The position numbers were made by a program, and so were the translations under genes. From positions 1-7,800 of the forward strand of contig URTH01000075.1 of NCBI GenBank assembly GCA_900550775.1: DNA of 7,800 nt, written 5' to 3'. Positions 1 to 5,124 of this stretch are shown in pieces. Position 1 is the stretch's first letter. Every line of letters starts with the position of its first letter. The stretch comes from an uncultured Eubacteriales bacterium. Its GTDB lineage: Bacteria; Bacillota; Clostridia; Monoglobales; Monoglobaceae. A model generated the notes under the pieces. The model searched no databases and was not told the DNA's origin. It was given only the letters and a program-made list of their open reading frames with translations.

Positions 1-389
1 GGATTTATCATTTGCAGGATCGGCTTTTATACGAGATCACGGCCGATCACAGTGACGCCTACGCGCGCTATGAGGCCGGCAATATCCGGTATCCAAAGAT
101 CCGCACGGATCGGACGCGCCGCAGCCTGACCCATCTGCTTGGACTCAATCAGGATTTTGCACCCGTGTTTTCCAGCCCTGCCATGGTGCGGAAAAATGAC
201 AGCTTTTTGATTTGCACAGACGGCTTTTGGGAAAACATCCACGAGCGCGAGATTGAAAAAACGTTAAAACGCTCCAAAAACGCCAAGGACTGGCTTTGCC
301 GTATGGAAAAAATTGTGGAGAAAAACCGCGCAAGCGGAAAATATACAAAGATCTTGGATGATTACAGCGCGATTACGGTTTGTATTTGA
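1..389 (+). CDS. PP2C-type Ser/Thr protein phosphatase, C-terminal part (5' truncated by window edge)
   Basis: This is the C-terminal half of a PP2C/PPM-family, metal-dependent phosphatase that removes phosphate from Ser/Thr residues of proteins. The frame is open to the left edge, with the first full codon at 3. The visible protein begins IYHLQDRLLYEITADHS, which matches the family stretch that follows the GDSR motif (…GDSRxY…DG…LTxDHS). The CTDG motif at 213-224 carries the metal-binding Asp (219-221), and the closing DDYSAITV motif (from 357) matches the family DNxT motif with the last metal-binding Asp. A TTG at 12 could be read as a start, but the homology before it shows the gene begins outside the window. 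The FHA-domain gene follows 53 nt downstream on the same strand, suggesting a shared phospho-signalling unit, perhaps with a Ser/Thr kinase farther upstream (inferred). Family assignment is strong; the substrate is unknown. Confidence 0.85.
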   Translation, partial: IYHLQDRLLYEITADHSDAYARYEAGNIRYPKIRTDRTRRSLTHLLGLNQDFAPVFSSPAMVRKNDSFLICTDGFWENIHEREIEKTLKRSKNAKDWLCRMEKIVEKNRASGKYTKILDDYSAITVCI

Positions 390-442
390 CGGTGTAACCC
401 TCCAAAACAACGGACAACAAACAAAAAGAAAGGTATCTCATT

Positions 443-1321
443 ATGAAAAAGAAAATCCTGTTCCCTCTTTTTTTACTGATTCTGCTGCAAAGCATGCACG
501 TCTTTGCAACCGGCGTTACCCTGAATTTACTGCACGGCGGGCTCTCGCTGCTGGATTCGCTGCTGCTGATTGCCATCGGCCTGGTGATTATCGGCGTGCT
601 TCTTATCTGCATTGCCCTGTTTAAACCGCTGCCGGAACCAAAAGAAGATGCAGCAAAGGATATCGATGCGGATTCTGATGAAGATTTGGACGAAGACGAT
701 TTTGATGATTCCGAAGGTTTCGACGAGGACGACGAGGATGATGACATCGAGGACAATGATGATACAGACTATGACGATGAAGATGACGAAGATGAAGATT
801 CTGAGGATGATGAATCCGGCGAAGATGACAGAGACGATGAGGATGCCCCGGATGACAGCGAAGAACCTGTAAGTGATGAGGGCGTTTCGGACACAGACGA
901 TACAGACGATGCGGATAACACACCGGAAACGGACGAAGAGCCGGGACTCCCAACGGAGGAAGAAAACGCAGAAGATTCCGAAAGCCCGAAAGAGGCCGAG
1001 ACTGTACAGCCGGAACCGACAGAGGAAAAGATTTATCCCAAGCTGACCTTGGTTGATACAAGAACGCACGACTTTAAAATTCTTCCTCTCACCGGAAAGA
1101 CCACCATCGGACGCAGACGGAGCAATGATTTGGTGCTGAGTGACAACACGGTTTCCGGTCAGCATTGTATCATTTTGACCGATGGCGAAGACATCTATAT
1201 TCAGGATCTGGATTCTACCAACGGCACTTTCTTAAACGGAAAACGGATTCATGAAAAAACCGTATTGCAGCGCGGTGACAAGCTGATGCTCGGCAAGCAG
1301 GAATTTACCGTAAACCTATAA
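443..1321 (+). CDS. Membrane-anchored FHA-domain protein with hyperacidic linker
   Basis: This 292-residue protein is likely a phosphothreonine-reading adaptor at the membrane. Residues 1-22 (MKKK, a hydrophobic run, then VFA before TG) resemble a signal peptide or first membrane anchor. Residues 39-60 form a clear transmembrane helix followed by Lys61. Either reading places the rest in the cytoplasm. Residues 65-195 are a low-complexity Asp/Glu linker, densest at 73-140. Residues about 199-292 are an FHA domain with the expected motifs: IGRRRSND (Gly223, Arg224), SGQH (Ser238, His241) and DSTNGTFLNG (Asn260, Gly261, Asn265). FHA domains bind phosphothreonine peptides. The start is supported by an AGAAAGG ribosome site at 427-433, nine bases before ATG. 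It follows the PP2C gene, so it may bind targets of an associated kinase that the phosphatase resets (inferred). The linker itself resembles no family I recognise. Confidence 0.85.
   Translation: MKKKILFPLFLLILLQSMHVFATGVTLNLLHGGLSLLDSLLLIAIGLVIIGVLLICIALFKPLPEPKEDAAKDIDADSDEDLDEDDFDDSEGFDEDDEDDDIEDNDDTDYDDEDDEDEDSEDDESGEDDRDDEDAPDDSEEPVSDEGVSDTDDTDDADNTPETDEEPGLPTEEENAEDSESPKEAETVQPEPTEEKIYPKLTLVDTRTHDFKILPLTGKTTIGRRRSNDLVLSDNTVSGQHCIILTDGEDIYIQDLDSTNGTFLNGKRIHEKTVLQRGDKLMLGKQEFTVNL
644..1027 (+). repeat. Low-complexity GAT/GAC/GAA/GAG tract encoding the acidic linker
   Basis: Inside the FHA gene, codons for Asp and Glu follow one another with few interruptions, giving a purine-rich plus strand with irregular GAY/GAR triplets. 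It is densest at about 659-862. It is not a perfect tandem repeat. Such tracts can change length by slippage. The complementary strand gives long open but meaningless Ser-, Ile/Val- or Arg/His-rich frames. Confidence 0.7.
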
Positions 1322-1334
1322 CGAATACAAAGTG

Positions 1335-1366
1335 AAACGAGCTGCCCGAAAAGGCAGCTCGTTTTC
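1335..1366. terminator. Bidirectional Rho-independent-type terminator between convergent units
   Basis: A perfect 12-bp inverted repeat (1335-1346 pairing with 1353-1364) encloses a six-base loop, CGAAAA. On the plus strand the hairpin ends in TTTTC, 14 bases after the FHA stop codon. On the minus strand the same stem ends in a short T run about 19 bases after the aldolase 1 stop. The two operons converge on it, so it likely serves both. The U tracts are short, so efficiency in each direction is uncertain. Confidence 0.8.
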
Positions 1367-1382
1367 GTGATAAGGAAAGGGT

Positions 1383-2246
1383 TTAGCGATACAGGTCTGC
1401 TCTGTTCAAATCACCGAACAGCGCCATCTTCTTTTCAACCACCTTTTTCATGGCCTCAATGCAAGGCGGATAAATCGCATTCGGCTCGATCCACTTCGGA
1501 TTTTCGGCAAGAACCTTTCTGCATTCTTCATAGAATGCGAACTTGATGTCACTGGAGATGTTAATCTTAGAAATACCGATCTTCACCGATGCGGCGATTT
1601 CTTCATCCGGGTTACTCGAACCGCCGTGAAGAACCAGCGGAACATCCACGGTATCACGGATTGTTTTCAAAAGATCCAGCTTCAGCTCCGGCTTCATGTC
1701 CTTCGGGTAGATACCGTGCGCCGTTCCGATTGCGACCGCTAAGGAGTCGATCCCCGTTTTATCGATAAAGTCTTTTGCCTGTTTCGGATCCGTATAGATA
1801 ATATCGGAACCGCCCTCATAGGAATCCCCGGTTGTACCGATGGTTCCTAGCTCCGCCTCAACCGAAACGTTAGACGGATGTGCAACAGCGACCACCTTTT
1901 TGGTAATTGCAATGTTATCCTCATAGGACATGTGGGACGCATCGATCATCACCGAGGTAAAGCCGCAGCGAATTGCACGGAGCACTTCTTCAAACTTGCC
2001 GCCGTGATCCAAATGGATTACCATCGGCACGCGGGACTGATATGCCTCTTCGATACAGGTTTTGATAAAGCTGTCGCCCAGGTATTCCAGCTCGGTCGGG
2101 TGAATCGCCAGAATAACCGGTGCGTTCTGCTCGTTGGCGCTCTCGACAACGCCCTTTAAGATTGCCTCGCTGCCGATGTTAAAGGCCGGCACTGCAAATC
2201 CGTTTTTGTCCGCTACTGCAAGCATTTCTTTCATATTGATTAACAT
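1383..2246 (-). CDS. Class II ketose-bisphosphate aldolase 1 (fructose/tagatose-bisphosphate aldolase family)
   Basis: This 287-residue protein belongs to the zinc-dependent class II aldolases (Fba/GatY/KbaY), cytoplasmic enzymes that split a ketose 1,6-bisphosphate into dihydroxyacetone phosphate and glyceraldehyde 3-phosphate. The family motifs are in order: HLDHG with catalytic Asp80 and zinc ligand His81, GTAHG (zinc ligand His177), LHGGSS (zinc ligand His207 and the phosphate-binding loop), and NISSD at 229-233, matching the usual N-[IV]-x-T-D phosphate loop with Ser for Thr. YTDPKQA at 151-157 is also typical. Length is normal for the short GatY/FbaA-like branch. The start is set by AGGAGAGA at 2253-2260, six bases before ATG. 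It is the last gene of the PTS operon, 17 nt after its paralogue. It looks fully equipped for catalysis. Fructose versus tagatose bisphosphate cannot be told from sequence alone. Confidence 0.9.
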   Translation of the reverse strand: MLINMKEMLAVADKNGFAVPAFNIGSEAILKGVVESANEQNAPVILAIHPTELEYLGDSFIKTCIEEAYQSRVPMVIHLDHGGKFEEVLRAIRCGFTSVMIDASHMSYEDNIAITKKVVAVAHPSNVSVEAELGTIGTTGDSYEGGSDIIYTDPKQAKDFIDKTGIDSLAVAIGTAHGIYPKDMKPELKLDLLKTIRDTVDVPLVLHGGSSNPDEEIAASVKIGISKINISSDIKFAFYEECRKVLAENPKWIEPNAIYPPCIEAMKKVVEKKMALFGDLNRADLYR

Positions 2247-2263
2247 GGTGTATCTCTCCTTTT

Positions 2264-3130
2264 CTATTTTACAAGATTTTTATTTTTTCCGTCAGAACCT
2301 GACAGTTTAATATATTCCCGCACTACGGCACGGCTGCGCTTTTCCACCTCGCTGACAAGGTCAAAAAAGTTGATATCCGGCTGCTCTTTCAAAACTGCGG
2401 CGGCAGCGTCACGGTTTGCATTCATAAAATCGCAGCCCACATTGATTTTATTGATTCCATATTTCACCGCATTCACAATATTCTCACGGCCGGAGCCGGA
2501 GCCGCCGTGCAGCACCAGCGGTGCCTTGGTGCGGCGCTTGATCTCTTTTAGCCGCTCGATATCAAATTTTGGCGTCATTCCCTTTGGATAGTTCCCGTGG
2601 GAGGTACCGAAAGAAATGGCCAGGGCATCAATCCCGGTTTTTTCAAAAAAGATTTCCGCCTGTTTCGGGTCGGTATACATGGCCTCCTGTGTTAAAGCGC
2701 CGCCCTCACTGGCACCAAGGCAGCCGATCTCGCCCTCTACGCTGATTCCTCTCGCGTGCGCATAATCCACAACTTCCTTAGTAATCCTGATGTTTTCTTC
2801 AAAGTCAAACCGCGAAGCATCGATCATGACCGAAGAAAATCCGTCATCCATGGCACGCTGCACAATATCACGTTCCTGTCCGTGATCTAAATTCAGTGCA
2901 ACGCAAACCGAGGCTTGCTCCGCCAGCGTTCTGACAATCGGACAGATCAGCCGACTGTCACAATGATGAATAAAGTGATCCTGAAAGATGTTAATGATAA
3001 TGGGTGCATTTTCCTCTTCGGCAGCAGTAATCACCGCACGTGCCGTCTCAAGGTTAAAGCAGTTGATTGCCATGACCGCATAACCGTTTTGATTCGCATC
3101 CTCCAGCATCTCTTTCATGGAAACATACAT
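2264..3130 (-). CDS. Class II aldolase 2, divergent paralogue
   Basis: This 288-residue protein is a second class II aldolase, homologous along its whole length to the next gene but clearly diverged. Catalytic Asp82 and zinc ligands His83 (NLDHG), His178 (GTSHG) and His208 (LHGGS) are kept, so aldol cleavage of a phosphorylated ketose is likely. Differences that may change the substrate: Asn80 instead of His in the HLDHG motif, a histidine-rich stretch at 51-58 (DHFIHHCD), and NVGCD at 230-234 where the family usually has Thr or Ser contacting phosphate. The C-terminus also differs, ending in a basic tail. The ATG at 3128-3130 has AAAGGA at 3143-3148, a long 12-base spacing. A second in-frame ATG four codons in is even farther away. 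It follows EIIC after an 87-nt gap with a hairpin. The tandem pair suggests two related substrates or a mixed oligomer (inferred). Confidence 0.85.
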   Translation of the reverse strand: MYVSMKEMLEDANQNGYAVMAINCFNLETARAVITAAEEENAPIIINIFQDHFIHHCDSRLICPIVRTLAEQASVCVALNLDHGQERDIVQRAMDDGFSSVMIDASRFDFEENIRITKEVVDYAHARGISVEGEIGCLGASEGGALTQEAMYTDPKQAEIFFEKTGIDALAISFGTSHGNYPKGMTPKFDIERLKEIKRRTKAPLVLHGGSGSGRENIVNAVKYGINKINVGCDFMNANRDAAAAVLKEQPDINFFDLVSEVEKRSRAVVREYIKLSGSDGKNKNLVK

Positions 3131-3157
3131 CGCTAAAAACCGTCCTTTCTTTCTCGG

Positions 3158-3201
3158 AGGAGGATTTTCTGCGCCCCGTCATGCAGGGCGCATTTCCTCC
3201 T
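3158..3201 (-). other. Intercistronic hairpin between EIIC and aldolase 2
   Basis: In the 87-nt gap, AGGAGGA (3158-3164) pairs with TCCTCCT (3195-3201), and TGCGCCC (3170-3176) pairs with GGGCGCA (3186-3192). Together they form an imperfect stem with an internal loop and a nine-base apical loop. In the minus-strand transcript it is followed by CGAGAAAGAAAGG, not a U tract, so it does not look like a standard terminator. It could stabilise or process the mRNA so that transporter and aldolase segments are expressed differently (inferred). One strand of its base is an AGGAGGA sequence resembling a ribosome site. Confidence 0.6.
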
Positions 3202-3217
3202 TCACGCTGCCTGTCTC

Positions 3218-4297
3218 TTAGCCGATTTTAATCTCTGATAAGTCGAGTTCTTCCTCGTCATCGAGTACAACGACATCCTCTGCCTTTGCATCCTTCTTGA
3301 GAAGAACCAGCAGCAGCGCCGTCACTACAGTTCCGGCCGTCAGTGCCAGCATAAAGCCCCAGGGGTTGATCACTGCCGGTACGATAAACATACCGCCGGA
3401 GGGAACCATAGAACCTACGTTTAAGATCATGATCAGACTTCCGCCGACAGCCGCACCGATTGAACAGGATGCGATCACGCGGATCGGGTCAACTGCGGCA
3501 ATCGGGATAACGCCCTCGGTAATCATACAAATTCCCATCGGAAATGCGATTTTAATGTTGTCGGTCTCGCTCTTGGTATAGCGGGATCTGCGGATCAGCC
3601 AGGACAGCGCCACGCCGAACGGCGGAATCATGGATGCACAGATTTTTACTGCCTCCGGGCCGTAAACGCCGTCCATCAGCAAACCGTCTGCAAACAGAGA
3701 CGCAACCTTGTTAACCGGGCCGCCAAAGTCAAACGCTGCCATCGCGCCCATGATCGCACCAAACACACCGCGGGAACCGGTCTGCATGTTAACCAGGAAG
3801 TTCTCCAGCTGCTCCGACGCCCAGGCAATCGGACCGCCGATGACAAAGAACATAATCAAACCGATCACGACGGATGCAAGAAGCGGGATAATCATCATCG
3901 GCATCAAGCCCTGCGCCCACTTCGGCACCTTTAAATGGTTCTTTAAAAATTCTACAAAATAACCGGCAAGGTAACCGCCGAGCATACCGCCGAGGAAACC
4001 GGCGCCCATGTTCTGCGCGATCATACCCATCAGTAAACCGGGTGCAATACCGGGACGATCCGCAATGGAATAAGCGATTGCCGCGCCCATCACACCGGGG
4101 AGCAGCGACATTCCGTAAACGCCCAGCGTAACCGCCGCCTGCCAAATCGTATAACCTGCTTTATAATCTGTAATCGTATCCGGATTTCCGCCAAAGATAT
4201 TACCGATCGCAATCAGCAAGCCGGAGGCCACGACCAGCGGCAGCATAAACGAAATCCCGGTTAATGCGTGTTTTTTCAGTTGCAGCTTCTTCCACAT
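3218..4297 (-). CDS. PTS fructose-family permease, EIIC subunit
   Basis: This 359-residue polytopic membrane protein is the translocation channel of a fructose-family PTS, working with EIIB to import a sugar and phosphorylate it. Hydrophobic segments begin at about residue 11 and continue to about 333. Family landmarks are visible: ADRPG (79-83), the GGMLGGYLAGY stretch (103-113), DFGGPVNKVA (190-199) and ITEGVIPIA (259-267), the last being the strongest signature. At 299-302 it reads PSGG where I expect PHGG in fructose EIIC proteins. The cytoplasmic tail (336-359) is acidic and may be a docking segment (inferred). The start is supported by AAAGGAGG at 4306-4313, eight bases before ATG and overlapping the EIIB stop codon, so the two are probably coupled. 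EIIA, EIIB and EIIC are separate genes here rather than fused as in FruA. Fructose, tagatose or another ketose are possible substrates. Confidence 0.9.
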   Translation of the reverse strand: MWKKLQLKKHALTGISFMLPLVVASGLLIAIGNIFGGNPDTITDYKAGYTIWQAAVTLGVYGMSLLPGVMGAAIAYSIADRPGIAPGLLMGMIAQNMGAGFLGGMLGGYLAGYFVEFLKNHLKVPKWAQGLMPMMIIPLLASVVIGLIMFFVIGGPIAWASEQLENFLVNMQTGSRGVFGAIMGAMAAFDFGGPVNKVASLFADGLLMDGVYGPEAVKICASMIPPFGVALSWLIRRSRYTKSETDNIKIAFPMGICMITEGVIPIAAVDPIRVIASCSIGAAVGGSLIMILNVGSMVPSGGMFIVPAVINPWGFMLALTAGTVVTALLLVLLKKDAKAEDVVVLDDEEELDLSEIKIG

Positions 4298-4311
4298 ATT
4301 TGTATCCTCCT

Positions 4312-4623
4312 TTATTTTTTCAGTTCGTCCTGAATCTTTGTAATCAGCGCCTTCGGCGATTTGATGGCAATATGGGTCGGCACCTCAACGGTGCGCTTGC
4401 CGGCAAACCGCTCTCTGCCGCCCACCTTGATATCCGCCGCGATAATCACAACATCTGCCTCGCGGATATCCTTTTCCGTCAGAGCGTCCTCCGTACCGAT
4501 GGTGCCCTGTGTTTCGATGTGTACCTCATGTCCCAGTTCTTTTGCGGCCGTTACCAGCTTTTCTTTTGCAATATAAGTATGGGCAATGCCGGAGGTACAG
4601 GCTGCGATTCCTACGATTTTCAT
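4312..4623 (-). CDS. PTS fructose-family EIIB subunit
   Basis: This cytoplasmic phosphocarrier takes the phosphate from EIIA on a cysteine and passes it to the sugar bound by EIIC. With the start chosen here it has 103 residues. The active-site loop is CTSGIAHT with Cys9, matching the fructose EIIB signature C-P-T-G-I-A-H-T, with Thr-Ser for Pro-Thr. ETQG (about 37-40) is also characteristic. I chose the inner ATG (4621-4623) because AAAGGAG at 4631-4637 lies seven bases before it but only one base before the outer ATG (4627-4629). The outer start would add Met-Asn. The gene lies 51 nt after EIIA, the widest gap among the transporter genes, and its stop codon overlaps the EIIC ribosome site. 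Length and motifs are those of a complete, functional domain. Confidence 0.92.
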   Translation of the reverse strand: MKIVGIAACTSGIAHTYIAKEKLVTAAKELGHEVHIETQGTIGTEDALTEKDIREADVVIIAADIKVGGRERFAGKRTVEVPTHIAIKSPKALITKIQDELKK

Positions 4624-4630
4624 GTTCATT

Positions 4631-4637
4631 CTCCTTT
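4631..4637 (-). promoter_or_regulatory. Ribosome binding site that decides the EIIB start
   Basis: AAAGGAG on the minus strand is separated by one base from the outer ATG (4627-4629) and by seven bases from the inner ATG (4621-4623). The inner start has the normal spacing and begins MKIVGIAAC, the usual EIIB N-terminus. Confidence 0.7.
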
Positions 4638-4674
4638 CTTATTTTAATATGATATCTCGTACTTCTACTTCTTC

Positions 4675-5124
4675 TTATTCGGAAAAAATGGCAATCAGTT
4701 CGTCTTCGTCCTTTGCCGCAAGCAGCCGCTGACAGGTTTCCTCGCTTGCCAGCTTTCTGGCAATCTGAGACAGCAGACGTACATGGTTGCCGCCCTGATC
4801 TCCGTCGCCGACCGCAAGCAGAACCACCAGCTTCACCGGCTTATCATCCACGCTCTCCCAGGCAACCGGCGCGTCAAGCTTTGCGATCGCAACCGTTGTC
4901 TCTTTCACGCTTTCTGACTTTCCGTGCGGAATCGCAATGCCGTTTCCGATCCCGGTGGTCGAAATTTCCTCCCGTTTTAAAACGTCCTCTAAAAATGCCT
5001 TCGGATCAGCCAGCGCGCCGGTTTGATCCAGCAGCTCTGTCATTTTTCTCAGCGCATCTTCTTTATCCTTTGCGCCAAGTGAAAGTGAAATCCGTTCCTT
5101 TTTCAGTACCTCTGCAACATTCAT
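4675..5124 (-). CDS. PTS fructose/mannitol-family EIIA subunit
   Basis: This 149-residue cytoplasmic protein accepts phosphate from HPr-His15 and gives it to EIIB. It is a single EIIA-2 (fructose/mannitol) domain. The motif GIGNGIAIPHGKS (58-70) carries the phosphorylated His67, and NH at 113-114 provides the second conserved active-site histidine (His114) that supports it. Length fits a stand-alone domain. Its ATG overlaps the Enzyme I stop in the sequence ATGA (5121-5124), and its ribosome site AAAGGAG (5134-5140, nine bases before ATG) lies inside the end of the Enzyme I gene, so translation is probably coupled. It resembles the C-terminal EIIA-like domain of the regulator at the right edge, but that domain appears to lack the second histidine. 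Confidence 0.93.
   Translation of the reverse strand: MNVAEVLKKERISLSLGAKDKEDALRKMTELLDQTGALADPKAFLEDVLKREEISTTGIGNGIAIPHGKSESVKETTVAIAKLDAPVAWESVDDKPVKLVVLLAVGDGDQGGNHVRLLSQIARKLASEETCQRLLAAKDEDELIAIFSE

Noticed and set aside
373..756. Ser-rich minus-strand open frame overlapping the start of the FHA gene
   Set aside because: The Ser runs are the antisense reading of the acidic codons; no domain is recognisable.
527..1165. A 212-residue minus-strand open frame antisense to the FHA gene, rich in Ile and Val
   Set aside because: It is the complement of the GAY/GAR acidic tract. It is low-complexity, has no recognisable domain, and lies opposite a gene with clear FHA and membrane motifs.
3179..3193. 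A four-codon ORF (Met-Arg-Pro-Ala-stop) inside the intercistronic hairpin, after GGAGG, as a possible leader peptide
   Set aside because: The ribosome site is only two bases from the ATG and the peptide has no attenuator character; probably chance within the stem.
4624..4674. An internal promoter in the 51-nt EIIA-EIIB gap (AT-rich TATCAT/TATTAA-like -10 on the minus strand)
   Set aside because: I see no matching -35 at the right spacing, and AT-rich gaps give such -10 matches easily.
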